Positions 18,408 through 28,595 of a stretch of 64,000 bases of DNA are shown here, piece after piece. The notes below the pieces were generated by a model. The model saw nothing but the letters and a program-made list of their open reading frames with translations, made no database searches and was not told the origin of the DNA. Within the stretch, counting starts at the first letter, position 1. Each line of letters begins with the position of its first letter. Where the stretch lies: positions 124,001 through 188,000 of the forward strand of contig JBBJMP010000009.1 in NCBI GenBank assembly GCA_037718865.1, read 5' to 3'. The position numbers and the translations under genes are program-made. The stretch is from JADCRZ01 sp037718865 (lineage in GTDB: Bacteria; Bacteroidota; Bacteroidia; Chitinophagales; Chitinophagaceae).

Positions 18408-19922
18408 ATGAGAAATTATCTTTCTTATTATTTACTGCTTTTGATTTTTCCGGTTTCGTTTGTTTTGCACGGTGTTAATGAAAACGCCGGGTTGATTTCT
18501 GCAAGTGTGTCAGGCAGACTTTTGCTTATTTATAGTGCCATTACTTTAGTCATAGCCGTAGTTTCATATTTTATTTTCAGGTCACGGGCCAGGGCTTTTT
18601 TCTTTTCTTTTTTACTTCTCGTATTGTATTTTTTGTTTGGTGTTTTTAAAGACCTTGTACCGGATACTGCTATCTTTCACATGTTGACCAGGTATGCCGT
18701 TTTGCTGCCCTTGCTGGTCATTTTGCTTTTGGTGCTTGTCATGTACATGAAGAGAAGACAAGTACATGTTGAGAAGCCGGTGAAGATCATGAGTATATTT
18801 TTGTTAATCAACCTAACGATGGAAACGGGCTGGCTGGTGTATAACCTTGCTTCAAATGCAAACCAACAGCAGGATTTTGGAGATCATCATCACCAGCAGG
18901 TAAAAAATTTCAGACCAGACATAGTTATGAACAGGCCGGATGTTTTTTGGTTTGTATTCGATGAATATGCGGCCAGCAGGACATTACAAAAAGTATGGAA
19001 ATTTAATAATCCACTGGATTCAATGCTGCGGTTCAGGCAATTTTGGGTAGCCGATTCGGCAATGAGTAACTATAATGTTACACATTATTCACTGGTGTCA
19101 ACTCTTGACATGGTGTATCTTAATGGATTGCACCAACATTCCGTAGTTACACTAAAAGACCTGGCCCGGGGAACTTATTCCATATATGACAACAATGTGC
19201 TACAGGTATTCGGGAAAGCGGGATATGCGGTTAACAACCATACCATCTTTAATTTTAAGGATCATATCAGCAGGGGCATGATTTCTTTTAAAGATGTACC
19301 CGAATCGCTGCTCGACTTTCAAACCTTGGGAGGCAGGATCCAGCACGATATCGGATGGAATTTCCCTACACTTCTTGCGTTTAACAAACAACAAGCGGAT
19401 TCCCTTGTTGAAATCAGGTTTTTGCAGCAGCTCGATACGGCATACGATGCATTGATAAACAGAAGTATCCGCGGACTGGAACAGGCAGCCCTGAAACAAG
19501 ATCCATCCGCCTTCCTCTTCCATTTTATGATTCCCCATGAGCCCTTCATGTATAATGCTGATGGCACGGTTGCTTATAAAAACGGGTTTAGCATAGCACC
19601 CGAAAACTACATAGAGCATGTAAAGTATACCAACACCGTGATCACGCGTTTGGTAGATACTATACTGGCGAAATACCGTCAAAGGGATATCGTTATAGTT
19701 TTGCAGGGCGATCATGGCTTTAAGTTCCGGGAAGATGACCCCTTATATGATAAGGAAAGTTGTGCTATCCTTTATGCAGTTTATTGTTCAGATGGGGATT
19801 ATTCCCCGTGGTACAACACAATAAGCTCCGTAAACGGTTTCAGGGTTTTATTTAATAAATATTTCAACACCCGCTTTCCCATACTACGCGATACTTCATA
19901 TACGTTGTATTACCGGAAGTAA
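18408..19922 (+). CDS. Membrane protein with sulfatase / alkaline-phosphatase-fold domain
   Basis: 504 residues. About five hydrophobic segments occupy residues 1-150, followed by a soluble domain beginning RPDVFWFVFDEYA. Later motifs FHFMIPHEPFMYNADG and IVIVLQGDHGFKFRE fit the alkaline-phosphatase/sulfatase superfamily, as in LTA-synthase- or EptA-like phosphoglycerol or phosphoethanolamine transferases. The usual catalytic Thr/Ser-bearing site is not obvious near DEYAASRTL, so the exact reaction is uncertain. It opens a run of surface-polysaccharide genes (flippase, methyltransferase, glycosyltransferase), so modification of an exported glycan is a reasonable inference. Confidence 0.7.
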   Translation: MRNYLSYYLLLLIFPVSFVLHGVNENAGLISASVSGRLLLIYSAITLVIAVVSYFIFRSRARAFFFSFLLLVLYFLFGVFKDLVPDTAIFHMLTRYAVLLPLLVILLLVLVMYMKRRQVHVEKPVKIMSIFLLINLTMETGWLVYNLASNANQQQDFGDHHHQQVKNFRPDIVMNRPDVFWFVFDEYAASRTLQKVWKFNNPLDSMLRFRQFWVADSAMSNYNVTHYSLVSTLDMVYLNGLHQHSVVTLKDLARGTYSIYDNNVLQVFGKAGYAVNNHTIFNFKDHISRGMISFKDVPESLLDFQTLGGRIQHDIGWNFPTLLAFNKQQADSLVEIRFLQQLDTAYDALINRSIRGLEQAALKQDPSAFLFHFMIPHEPFMYNADGTVAYKNGFSIAPENYIEHVKYTNTVITRLVDTILAKYRQRDIVIVLQGDHGFKFREDDPLYDKESCAILYAVYCSDGDYSPWYNTISSVNGFRVLFNKYFNTRFPILRDTSYTLYYRK

Positions 19923-20074
19923 GTTACCCTTCTTTACAGGGAGGGGAAGGTTTACGCAGCAAACCGGGGTGGTTACCCTCCAGACCCTTTTGCGGGCTAC
20001 ATTTCAACTTAGTAATCACTAAACCAGTAAATTACACCTCAATTAAAAACAGGTCACGCTTTTAACGGCTATTC

Positions 20075-21385
20075 ATGGAATTAAAAAAGCTAATCCTTCA
20101 AAGTGTTATTTGGAGAGGATTATATTTTTTTACTGTGCTAATACTCAATGTACTGATCGCCCGTTATTTTAAGGCATCCGGCAGTGGCTGGATTTATTTT
20201 ATCAGTAATGCATATGCGCTTATTTTACTGGTGGCCAGTGTAAGCCTTGAGTCAGGCATGGGATTTTTTGCTTCGAAAAATGAGGTATCTACCGTAAAAT
20301 TGCTCAATCTTTCCATGGCATGGACCTTCATCGTGGGTTTGGTTGTATTTGTATTAAGTATAATTTACGTTGACAAGCCGGATGGGAGCCATCCGTTCGA
20401 TAAAAGGCTTTTCCTGGTATCATCATTTTCTTATGTATGTGGTAATATTTTAACCGGTTATTGCGCATCCATATTTTATGCACGCAAAAATTTCGCGCTG
20501 CCAAATATGATATTTATTTTTTGTAACGTGTTGCTGGTTGCGGTTCTATGGATAACCATTACCGGAAGGATGGCCCTTTTAAACGCAAATAGTTACCTGT
20601 ATATCTATTTTCTGGCATTTTTATTACAGGGTTTACTGGTGGCGTCCGTGCTGGGGTTCTATTCCCCGGGCAAATGGACGCCGGTTCTCCCTTCATTAGA
20701 AGAGTTGAAAAAACTGCTTCGTTATTCGCTGGTGGCATTTGCAGCCAATGTTATCTTTTTTTTTGTGTACCGCGTAGACTACTGGTTTGTAAAGACTTAT
20801 TGCAGTGCAGAAGACCTGGGTAACTATATCCAGGTTTCCAAGTTGGGGCAATTGATCATTACACTGCCTTCCATCATGGCCAGTGCTGTATTTCCCATGG
20901 TTGCCGGAGGACAGAAAGAAGAAGTTAACCGGGGTTTAAAACGCTTGTCACGCATCTCATTAATTGTTATCGGTGCGTGTTGTTTTTCTTTAGCAGTAAC
21001 AGGCAAGTGGATATTCCCGGTGATTTTTGGTTCCACCTTTTCCAGCATGTATCATCCCTTTATACTTTTGATACCCGGTTTCCTTTCTATTTCCGCCTTA
21101 TACCCTTTGACTGCTTACTATTCAGGTAAGAACCAGATGATGGTAAATATAAAAGGCTCCCTTGCAGCATTGCTTTTTATTATGATTGCAGACTATATAT
21201 TTATACCCAGGTGGGGAATTCGTGCTGCGGCCCTGATAAGCAGTATGGGTTATATACTGTATCATGCATACGTACTGATGATCTTCCGGAAAGAATACAA
21301 CACATCCCTGTCAGGATTTTTTGCAATTAAAAGATCGGATTTTGTATGGATGAAGGATTCGTTATTTACCACCATGCTAAAATGA
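20075..21385 (+). CDS. Polysaccharide flippase (Wzx/MOP-like)
   Basis: 436-residue integral membrane protein with about 12 hydrophobic segments. The N-terminus (KKLILQSVIWRGLYFFTVLILNVLIARYFKASGSGW) is typical of oligosaccharide flippases of the MOP superfamily, which move undecaprenyl-linked glycans across the inner membrane. No signal peptide is cleaved. It ends 1 bp before the next methyltransferase gene, implying an operon with the downstream glycosyltransferase. The substrate cannot be deduced. Confidence 0.85.
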   Translation: MELKKLILQSVIWRGLYFFTVLILNVLIARYFKASGSGWIYFISNAYALILLVASVSLESGMGFFASKNEVSTVKLLNLSMAWTFIVGLVVFVLSIIYVDKPDGSHPFDKRLFLVSSFSYVCGNILTGYCASIFYARKNFALPNMIFIFCNVLLVAVLWITITGRMALLNANSYLYIYFLAFLLQGLLVASVLGFYSPGKWTPVLPSLEELKKLLRYSLVAFAANVIFFFVYRVDYWFVKTYCSAEDLGNYIQVSKLGQLIITLPSIMASAVFPMVAGGQKEEVNRGLKRLSRISLIVIGACCFSLAVTGKWIFPVIFGSTFSSMYHPFILLIPGFLSISALYPLTAYYSGKNQMMVNIKGSLAALLFIMIADYIFIPRWGIRAAALISSMGYILYHAYVLMIFRKEYNTSLSGFFAIKRSDFVWMKDSLFTTMLK

Positions 21386-21386
21386 T

Positions 21387-22097
21387 ATGAAACACAGTAG
21401 TAATGACCTGTATACCGGCGGAAAGTATTTTACCTGTCATCCGGATTGGCATGAAGAAGATGCGGCCTGGAAAGCCGATCTCATTTACCAGATAATAAAA
21501 AGAAATCATATTTCAGCACATTCCATGGTGGAGGTGGGCTGCGGAGCGGGAGGCATTTTGCGGGCTTTATCTCTTAAAGATGCGAACATACAATCATTAA
21601 AGGGATATGATATTTCGCAGCAGGCTATTGCCCTGGCCGTACCTAAACAAAATGACCGTCTTACATTTCACAACGAAGATTATTTACAGGTAAGCAGTGA
21701 AGAGGTTGATATGCTGCTTGTTATAGATGTGTTAGAACATGTGGATGATTACTACGGCTTTTTAAGGAAGCTAAAAACCAGGAGCAATCGTTTTGTTTTT
21801 CACATTCCCCTCGACCTCTGTTGCCGAACCATGATAAAGTCGCACGTTTTGTTACAGCAAAGGGAGTCTGTGGGCCACATCCACTATTTCTGTAAAGAAA
21901 TGGTATGTTGGTTCTTACAAGATACCGGATACCAGGTCATAGACTGGTTTTACACGAAACCAGTTATTGATGAACAATCTCCTGATTCATTAAAGAGGCG
22001 CCTGCAAAAACGGCTTAGAAATCTTTCCTTCCGGTTAAGCAAAGACATGAGCGCTAAATTGTGGGGTGGCTATTCCATGATGGTACTGGCTAAATAA
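21387..22097 (+). CDS. SAM-dependent methyltransferase (class I)
   Basis: 236-residue class I methyltransferase. Motif I is MVEVGCGAGGILRAL near residue 50, followed by an acidic residue in LKGYDIS and motif IV-like VDMLLVIDVLEHVDDYYGFL, then FVFHIPLDL. This shape is common among methyltransferases that cap or modify polysaccharide chains or act on small metabolites. It lies between the flippase (1 bp) and a glycosyltransferase (7 bp), so it probably belongs to the same glycan operon. Acceptor unknown. Confidence 0.85.
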   Translation: MKHSSNDLYTGGKYFTCHPDWHEEDAAWKADLIYQIIKRNHISAHSMVEVGCGAGGILRALSLKDANIQSLKGYDISQQAIALAVPKQNDRLTFHNEDYLQVSSEEVDMLLVIDVLEHVDDYYGFLRKLKTRSNRFVFHIPLDLCCRTMIKSHVLLQQRESVGHIHYFCKEMVCWFLQDTGYQVIDWFYTKPVIDEQSPDSLKRRLQKRLRNLSFRLSKDMSAKLWGGYSMMVLAK

Positions 22098-22104
22098 ATT
22101 ATGT

Positions 22105-23289
22105 ATGCAAAAAGTATTATGGCTTGCCAGTTGGTACCCCAGCAAGATAGCTCCGTTCGATGGTGATTTTGTTAAAAGGCATGCCGTTGCTGTAGCCAGG
22201 TTGGTGCCGGTTGCCCTTCTTCATGTGATCAAAGATGCTGAAGGAAGATACACAAAGGATGTCACTATACACGAATCACAGGAAAATGGTTTACATGAGA
22301 TCATTGCTTATTATAAACCGTTAGTTACAAAAAGCCTGCTGATAAATAAACTGATATCTTTTATAAAATTTCTGGCCCTTAATAAACGGATTATCCGAAA
22401 ACATATTAATGAGAACGGCCTTCCGGATCTTGTACACGTTCATGTGCCTATGCGTGCAGGTATTGTTGGGATCTGGATGAAAAAAATATATAAAACACCC
22501 TTAATGGTATCCGAACATTGGTGCGGTTATAATCACCTGAATCCAGATAATTTTTTTAAGCGCAGCCTGATCTTCAGGCGCAGCACAAAGCAGATCCTGC
22601 AGTCGGCAGAGCTGGTTACCATGGTTTGCGAGGCTAACCGGAAGGAGCTGCGTTCCCTGTTCTCCCTGAAGAAAAGTTCGGTTATTACCAATGTAGGAGA
22701 CACGGACGAATTCTATTATGAAGCAGGTGAAATGGCTGAATTCACCTTTGTGCATGTGTCAAGTTTGACGTATCAGAAAAATATAGAAGGCATCCTTCAG
22801 GCATTGGCCAGCCTGGGTGCGAAAGCGGTATCCTGGAAGTTGCTGGTAATCGGCCCTTATAAGCAACAGCAATACGAGCTGTCAAGGCAGTTGGGGTTAG
22901 AAAATTTTACTGTCTGGCTGGGAGAAATGCCTTACCGGCAGGTGGCCTTTCAAGTGAGAAAGGCGTCATCTATGATCATGTTCAGCCGCTTTGAAAATTT
23001 ACCCTGTACTCTTGTAGAAGCGCTTTTGTGTGGGTTGCCGGTCATAGCTTCTAATGTTGGCGGGATACCTGAAATTATAAATGAATCGAATGGGCTATTG
23101 ATTGAATCAGAAAACATTGATCAGCTAAATAAAGCCATCAGGTCGATGCTAACGAATTATAAAAATTATGACCGGAGAGAGATCGCTGCACGGGCAAAAG
23201 AACGTTTCAGTTATGAAAAAGTGGCTCAGCAATTTGTGAAGACATATAATACAATGTGCGGATGTGCGGATGTGCGGATGTGCGAATGA
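22105..23289 (+). CDS. Glycosyltransferase, GT4 type, with an 8-bp repeat at its 3' end
   Basis: 394-residue GT-B-fold transferase. The N-domain begins with WLASWYPSKIAPFDGDFVKRHA, typical of the GT4 family. The C-domain has the nucleotide-sugar-binding EX7E-like region in FSRFENLPCTLVEALLCGLPVIASNVGGIPEII. It is the last gene of the flippase-methyltransferase-glycosyltransferase operon and likely builds the exported glycan. The final codons consist of four copies of an 8-bp unit (peptide CGCADVRMCE). Since 8 is not a multiple of three, copy-number change would alter the C-terminus. Confidence 0.88.
   Translation: MQKVLWLASWYPSKIAPFDGDFVKRHAVAVARLVPVALLHVIKDAEGRYTKDVTIHESQENGLHEIIAYYKPLVTKSLLINKLISFIKFLALNKRIIRKHINENGLPDLVHVHVPMRAGIVGIWMKKIYKTPLMVSEHWCGYNHLNPDNFFKRSLIFRRSTKQILQSAELVTMVCEANRKELRSLFSLKKSSVITNVGDTDEFYYEAGEMAEFTFVHVSSLTYQKNIEGILQALASLGAKAVSWKLLVIGPYKQQQYELSRQLGLENFTVWLGEMPYRQVAFQVRKASSMIMFSRFENLPCTLVEALLCGLPVIASNVGGIPEIINESNGLLIESENIDQLNKAIRSMLTNYKNYDRREIAARAKERFSYEKVAQQFVKTYNTMCGCADVRMCE
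23254..23286 (+). repeat. Tandem 8-bp repeat in the glycosyltransferase C-terminus
   Basis: Four successive copies of atgtgcgg/a (period 8) lie in the last 11 codons of the glycosyltransferase. They are followed by a degenerate TCACATC repeat in the spacer. The unit length shifts reading frame on slippage. Confidence 0.85.
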
Positions 23290-23323
23290 ATGTGCCAATT
23301 CTTATCCTCTCACATCTCACATC

Positions 23324-24376
23324 TCACCCCTTCGTTCCAATAATATTAAAACCAAACAAATTAGTAGTAGTGATCTTCACGTTGCGATAAGCCCTCTTGG
23401 TGAACCAGCTTGCAGCTTCATCGTTAGTGTGTTCCCAACGGAATTCAGGCGAAAACCAATCCAGGATGTCTATCATCATTTCCCTGAAGTTCTGCTTGTT
23501 GCCTTTGATACGCTTAATGACGTAACTAGCCGGCAATAACGTAAACAGGTAGAGATAGTATTGAAGTTTTACCGGCAGCCTGGAAGAAAAGCGCCGGCTG
23601 AGGTTGAAAACATTATGTAGAAAATTTTTGCGGGGATGATATAACCAGACGCTTAATTTACCCCCTTCTTTTACACATGGTTCGATACAGGAAAAAGACA
23701 GTTCAGTATTATTCGTGCAGATCAATACGCCGCTGCTGTGAACAATATCAAACCGGTTGAAAGCAACCGGCGGGAACTGCACGTCGCCCTGGATGAACAA
23801 GGCGTTTTGCTCGGCATTGCGTTGATAAGCTCTTTCAATGCTCAAACTGAAATCCATTCCGAGTATGATAGCTCCCTGCCGGGCAACCAGTTGATTAAGC
23901 AACCCATTTCCGCATCCTGCATCAAAAATCAGTTTGCCCTGAAGGGTTTCTGCATTTTCACCCGTTTCCTTTAGAAAGCGTTCAACCAGTCCTGTTGTAT
24001 CGGCGTCCCAGGTCTTATCCTTTTCATAATTGTATAATCGCCATTCCTGTGCGAAACTTAACTTGGTGCGCCGGTTCTTTTTAGTGGCGTACTGTATCAG
24101 TCCCCTGAAATTACGGAGTAGCGCTTCCTTCCGTTTGTGATAGTCTGGTAAATGTTGTTGAAAGAAATCCGCATAGTCGATCAGGGCTTCGACGATTAAA
24201 CGCGGAATTCCGTTTATGACCGGATAGAACCAATCTTGTTCCGCAAACAGGATTCCATCTTTAATAACATCTTCCTCTACGCCGTTTAATCGTTTTACAG
24301 ATCTGGAGATCACCTGTAAGCGCATTTCGGTTCTGGTAACGGGACACCTTAGTAAGGAAAGTAAAGATTCTTGCAT
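23324..24376 (-). CDS. Methyltransferase with Trm112-like N-terminal segment
   Basis: 350 residues. The first ~70 (SLLRCPVTRTEMRLQ through GILFAEQDWFYPVINGIPRLI) look like a Trm112p-type domain fused to a methyltransferase, although only one of the usual cysteines is clear. The SAM motif I is LIFDAGCGNGLLNQLV near residue 150, with ILGMDFS and FDIVHSSGVLICTNN downstream. A basic, hydrophobic C-terminal region follows. Such proteins are frequent in polysaccharide clusters. It is convergent with the glycosyltransferase and shares a direction with the acyl-CoA-binding protein gene 20 bp upstream. Substrate unknown. Confidence 0.78.
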   Translation of the reverse strand: MQESLLSLLRCPVTRTEMRLQVISRSVKRLNGVEEDVIKDGILFAEQDWFYPVINGIPRLIVEALIDYADFFQQHLPDYHKRKEALLRNFRGLIQYATKKNRRTKLSFAQEWRLYNYEKDKTWDADTTGLVERFLKETGENAETLQGKLIFDAGCGNGLLNQLVARQGAIILGMDFSLSIERAYQRNAEQNALFIQGDVQFPPVAFNRFDIVHSSGVLICTNNTELSFSCIEPCVKEGGKLSVWLYHPRKNFLHNVFNLSRRFSSRLPVKLQYYLYLFTLLPASYVIKRIKGNKQNFREMMIDILDWFSPEFRWEHTNDEAASWFTKRAYRNVKITTTNLFGFNIIGTKG

Positions 24377-24396
24377 GAGCAGGGTAAGATACCGAT

Positions 24397-24651
24397 CTAA
24401 TTTTTAAGCTTATCAATCAGGGCTATATATTCCTGCATGGCAGTTTCTTTTGACTTTCCTTTTAACGATGACCAGGCTTCGTATTTTGCTTTTGCAACGA
24501 AATCGAACATGCCCGGCGGCTCGCTGTTAACATCACCGTCAGTTGACTGTTTGTATAAGGAATAAAGGTTTAAGAGGGTTTCATTGCTGGGCTTCTCAGA
24601 CAAGGTTTTGCTTTCTGCAACCGCTTTTTCGAAGGAAGTCTTTACGTCCAT
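24397..24651 (-). CDS. Acyl-CoA-binding protein
   Basis: Four-helix protein of 84 residues that binds long-chain acyl-CoA esters in the cytoplasm. Diagnostic sequence includes FEKAVAESKTLSEKPSNETLLNLYSLYKQSTDGD and the KAKYEAWSSLKGKSKETAMQEYIALI block with ligand-binding Tyr and Lys. The start at 24651 (MDVKTSFEKAV) matches the family N-terminus; nine upstream in-frame residues are probably not translated. It precedes the methyltransferase on the same strand by 20 bp. Confidence 0.93.
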   Translation of the reverse strand: MDVKTSFEKAVAESKTLSEKPSNETLLNLYSLYKQSTDGDVNSEPPGMFDFVAKAKYEAWSSLKGKSKETAMQEYIALIDKLKN

Positions 24652-24831
24652 AAAAATATTTTGCTGCGAATGTACCATTTTCAGTTGAAGATAATATGCG
24701 GCTAAAAGGAAACACCGTGCGGGAAGTACGATCTATGGTGCCAGTCCTCCATAGATAGGTTGAATAAAGGAAATCAGTATGATCTAAAAAATAAATTGCG
24801 ATCTTTAAGCTCATAAAATAGAATTATACAT

Positions 24832-25287
24832 ATGCGTACCGTAAGAGATCTGCTCTCCAGTAAGCCCAAGCCATTCAACGTCATTCAGCCAACGGCTCTG
24901 GTCATTGATGCACTAAACCTGATGAATTCCGTAAACCTGAGTTATCTTATCGTGATGGACAATGATAAGTTTAACGGCTTGTTTTCTGAAAGGGACTATA
25001 GCCGCAAAGTCATATTAAAAGGGCGGTCCAGCGATTCTACGGCGGTCATGGAAGTGATGGCTACGGATCTGCCGATCGTGACAGTTTCTGATACTGTTGA
25101 ATATTGTATGAACCTGATGAACTCGCATAGAACTCGTTATTTAGTGGCTTTTGATGGACAACAGTTCGCCGGCGTAATAACCATTCATGATCTGCTCAGG
25201 CAGGTGATCTTTAACAAAGATGAGGTTTTTAACAGCTCGGTTACAAGCACGTTGATAGACTATGATGAAAGCGACCGGATCTATTGA
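24832..25287 (+). CDS. Two-CBS-domain protein
   Basis: 151-residue protein consisting of two CBS motifs (residues ~8-62 and ~70-130): VIQPTALVIDALNLMNSVNLSYLIVMDNDKFNGLFSERDYSRKV and VTVSDTVEYCMNLMNSHRTRYLVAFDGQQFAGVITIHDLLRQV. CBS pairs bind adenine nucleotides and usually regulate a partner protein. No fused effector domain is present. It is divergent from the acyl-CoA-binding protein gene, with lepA downstream. Partner not identified. Confidence 0.92.
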   Translation: MRTVRDLLSSKPKPFNVIQPTALVIDALNLMNSVNLSYLIVMDNDKFNGLFSERDYSRKVILKGRSSDSTAVMEVMATDLPIVTVSDTVEYCMNLMNSHRTRYLVAFDGQQFAGVITIHDLLRQVIFNKDEVFNSSVTSTLIDYDESDRIY

Positions 25288-25398
25288 TGATCCGGGCTAC
25301 TCATTACTCATTACATCCGGTAAATACTTACTCCATGCACCTTGCGTCTTGCTGCATTTCAATTACTTTTGCATCCGCATATAAAAGGAAGCACCAGG

Positions 25399-27189
25399 AT
25401 GAAGAATATCAGAAATTTTTGCATTATTGCTCATATTGACCATGGAAAAAGTACGCTGGCCGATCGGTTATTGGAAATCACCCATACCATTTCCGAACGT
25501 GACATGCAGGCACAGGTGCTCGATGACATGGACCTGGAGCGCGAAAAGGGCATAACGATTAAAAGCCATGCCATCCAGATCAACTACTGGAGCAACGATA
25601 CAGAATACATACTTAACCTGATCGATACACCAGGGCATGTTGACTTCAGCTATGAAGTAAGCCGTGCGCTGGCTGCCTGCGAAGGCGCTTTGTTGCTTGT
25701 AGATGCCACACAGGGCATACAGGCGCAGACTATTTCAAACCTTTACCTGGCCATGGACAATGACTTGGAGATCATCCCGGTTATCAATAAAATCGATATG
25801 GATGGCGCGATGATCCCCGAAGTAAGGGACCAGATTCTGGAACTGATCGGCTGCAAGGAGGAGGACATTTTACTGGCAAGTGGAAAAACAGGTCTTGGGG
25901 TTCAGGAAATCCTTGATGCTATCGTGGCCAGGATTCCGGCCCCAAAAGGCAATCCGGACGCCCCTCTGCAAGCTTTGGTGTTTGACAGCGTTTTTAATTC
26001 CTTCCGCGGGATAATTGTTTATTACCGCATACTCCAGGGAAATTTGAAAAAAGGCGATAAGATCAAATTTGTGTCCACCGACCTGGAATATGAAGCCGAT
26101 GAAGTAGGCATTTTAAAGCTCACCATGGAACCAAAGCCTGAAGTAAAAACGGGTGATGTGGGCTATATTATAACCGGCATTAAAAACGCCAAAGAAGTAA
26201 AAGTAGGTGATACCATCACCCTCGTGTCTAACCCCTGTACGGAAGGGATTCGGGGTTTTCAGGAAGTGAAGCCCATGGTATTTGCCGGCATTTTCCCTGT
26301 TGATACCGACCAGTTTGAGGAGTTGAGAGATTGTATGGATAAGCTCCAGCTAAACGATGCCTCTTTAACTTTTGAACTTGAAACATCACAGGCACTCGGC
26401 TTTGGCTTTCGCTGCGGATTTTTAGGATTACTTCATATGGAAATCATCCAGGAACGCCTGGAAAGGGAATTCAATCAAACGGTGATCACAACCGTTCCTA
26501 ACGTTAGTTTTGTCGCATATACCACCAGAGGGGAAAAGATCGTCGTTAATAACCCGGCGGAAATGCCGGAACCCAGCCGCATCGAAAGAATTGAGGAACC
26601 TTTTATTAACGCACAAATCATCACCAAACCAGATTATATCGGTAATATTATGACCTTATGCCTGGGTAAACGCGGTATCCTTATCAATCAGAGTTACTTA
26701 ACCACCTCAAGAGTGGAACTGGTTTTCGAACTGCCTTTAACTGAAATTGTATTTGATTTCTATGATAAACTGAAAAGCCAGACGAGAGGATATGCTTCTT
26801 TTGATTATCATCCGATCGGTTACCGCGAGAGCGATATTGTGAAAATGGATATTTTGCTTAACGCTGAAAAGGTTGATGCCCTGAGTGCTTTGATCCATCG
26901 TGCCCGGTCACAGGAATTTGGGAGAAAACTGTGCGAGAAACTTAAAGAGTTGTTGCCACGCCAGCAATTTCAGATCGCCATTCAGGCTGCCATCGGGGCC
27001 AAGGTGGTAGCGCGGGAAAATATCAGTGCCATGCGAAAAGATGTTACTGCCAAATGTTATGGAGGTGACATAAGCCGGAAACGTAAATTACTTGAAAAAC
27101 AAAAAGAAGGTAAAAAGCGTATGCGCCAGATTGGTAATGTAGAAGTGCCTCAGGAAGCTTTCCTAGCGGTGTTGAAGTTAAATGATTAG
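25399..27189 (+). CDS. lepA: Elongation factor 4 (LepA)
   Basis: Membrane-associated ribosomal GTPase affecting initiation and elongation under stress. The 596-residue product has the G-domain motifs [15 protein letters not shown] (P-loop), the [13 protein letters not shown] switch, [12 protein letters not shown] (G3) and NKIDMDGA (G4). It carries the LepA-specific C-terminal domain ([34 protein letters not shown]). I start at 25399 ([17 protein letters not shown]) because this is the family N-terminus and gives the usual length. The ATG 57 bp upstream is rejected. Confidence 0.98.
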   Translation: MKNIRNFCIIAHIDHGKSTLADRLLEITHTISERDMQAQVLDDMDLEREKGITIKSHAIQINYWSNDTEYILNLIDTPGHVDFSYEVSRALAACEGALLLVDATQGIQAQTISNLYLAMDNDLEIIPVINKIDMDGAMIPEVRDQILELIGCKEEDILLASGKTGLGVQEILDAIVARIPAPKGNPDAPLQALVFDSVFNSFRGIIVYYRILQGNLKKGDKIKFVSTDLEYEADEVGILKLTMEPKPEVKTGDVGYIITGIKNAKEVKVGDTITLVSNPCTEGIRGFQEVKPMVFAGIFPVDTDQFEELRDCMDKLQLNDASLTFELETSQALGFGFRCGFLGLLHMEIIQERLEREFNQTVITTVPNVSFVAYTTRGEKIVVNNPAEMPEPSRIERIEEPFINAQIITKPDYIGNIMTLCLGKRGILINQSYLTTSRVELVFELPLTEIVFDFYDKLKSQTRGYASFDYHPIGYRESDIVKMDILLNAEKVDALSALIHRARSQEFGRKLCEKLKELLPRQQFQIAIQAAIGAKVVARENISAMRKDVTAKCYGGDISRKRKLLEKQKEGKKRMRQIGNVEVPQEAFLAVLKLND

Positions 27190-27234
27190 CTGGATGATAT
27201 GGCCGCGGATTCGCAGATTATATGCGACACCTTC

Positions 27235-28257
27235 CTAATTTCCTGATTTCTTTTTTACCGGAGGCTTGGGTACCTTTTTTGCTTTTTGCTCATTTTGTAT
27301 GGATCGCTCCATCAACTTCTCTTCGTTGATGTTCCCTTCATTATTTCTTATGGCCTCGTCAACCGGAAATTCGCCATCCTTTAATTTAAAATCAAACACT
27401 TTGTCTACGTGCACCCATTGCCCGTCTTTCCATTTAAAACCTTCAAAGTCGCCATCCGGAATATAAGTATCTTTTTTCTCAGGTTCGTCAGTTTCAGAAA
27501 TCAAATGATCGTAAATGATCATGTCCAGTTCGGCATTATAATTAAATGTGGTTCTGGCTTCTTTTTTATACTCCATACCGAAACGGGGCTGGATCGCTTT
27601 TTTTGTCGTGTCGTCTTTAAAAGAAATGTAAGGACCACCAAAAACCGGTTCTCCGTTTTCACCGAATGTAAGCACCTCCATCCATTTTCGGTTGCTGCTG
27701 ATGGAATAGTCGTCAAAACCGAGTAAGGTATAATAATTTTTACCTTTGTAAAATTTATGAATGATCCGGTAATAAATAGCACCGATCCAATTGCTTTTAG
27801 TTCTGACAGAATCCATGGGTTTGCTGGTAAACATAGATGCATCAAACAGAGGCATCAGCTTTAAAGAGCCGTCAGAAGTGTTCATTTGAATGGCCCCTTT
27901 TTGGAGGTACATATAATCATCTTTTTTTAGCTGCCAGGTAAAGATGCGAAATGTGCTATCGGGAGAATATAATTTGGAAACAACTTGCAGCGAATCAAAA
28001 GGGAACCTAAATGAATGTTTTGTCTTCAGCGTCCTTACCAGCATGCGGACAAAATTGCTGTCTGACCGGAAGCGCCGGGCCGGTGACAGGCCGTTTACCA
28101 TGCTATCCGCTAATACCATCAGTGAGTCTTCACTTCTCGATAATTTTTTTTTATCCGACATGGATAAAGTTTGGGCCTGTAATGACCATGAAGTGATCAC
28201 ATAGCATAAAAAAAGAAATAATTTTTTGTACAAGGTATTAGAAGGTGCTGCTATCAT
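27235..28257 (-). CDS. Conserved hypothetical exported protein
   Basis: 340 residues with a probable signal peptide (LYKKLFLFLCYVITSWSLQAQ) and no further membrane segment. The mature protein is charged and aromatic, with phrases such as DDYMYLQKGAIQMN, GAIYYRIIHKFYKGKNYYTLLGFDDYS and EPVFGGPYISFKD, ending in a lysine/proline-rich tail (KKVPKPPVKKKSGN). I do not recognise a family with certainty. The layout is seen in conserved periplasmic proteins of Bacteroidota. It faces lepA tail to tail with a 45-bp gap, and no partner gene is evident. Confidence 0.7.
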   Translation of the reverse strand: MIAAPSNTLYKKLFLFLCYVITSWSLQAQTLSMSDKKKLSRSEDSLMVLADSMVNGLSPARRFRSDSNFVRMLVRTLKTKHSFRFPFDSLQVVSKLYSPDSTFRIFTWQLKKDDYMYLQKGAIQMNTSDGSLKLMPLFDASMFTSKPMDSVRTKSNWIGAIYYRIIHKFYKGKNYYTLLGFDDYSISSNRKWMEVLTFGENGEPVFGGPYISFKDDTTKKAIQPRFGMEYKKEARTTFNYNAELDMIIYDHLISETDEPEKKDTYIPDGDFEGFKWKDGQWVHVDKVFDFKLKDGEFPVDEAIRNNEGNINEEKLMERSIQNEQKAKKVPKPPVKKKSGN

Positions 28258-28595
28258 TTTGTAAAGTTACAATAAGCTTATACCGGTAACGAAAGGAAAG
28301 CCTAGTATATATAGCAAAATGGGTTTTAAAGAAAACATTAACAGAATAGCGACATCAGCCATGTTCGTTGGCTTATTTTGTATCCTAATACTAGATAGCC
28401 GGATAGATTGTGTACATAAATACTCGATTTTTAAAATTTTATTCCACAATCTCCACTCCGCACCCAGTAATTGCCTTTAGAAAAAGAAATTAAAAAATTG
28501 ATATTGAATAGTTTAGATAAGCCTTCTTAAAAAAGTATGCTCCAGTTATACGCAGCCCGATTTTAGTATCTTATAAGTTTACAAAAACATTTTCT
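28258..28595. other. Intergenic region, probably promoter-containing, no gene seen
   Basis: 338 bp between divergently transcribed genes. It is A/T-rich and holds only a weak 60-codon minus-strand ORF without ribosome-binding site or family features. It probably contains promoters for both flanking genes. Confidence 0.5.
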
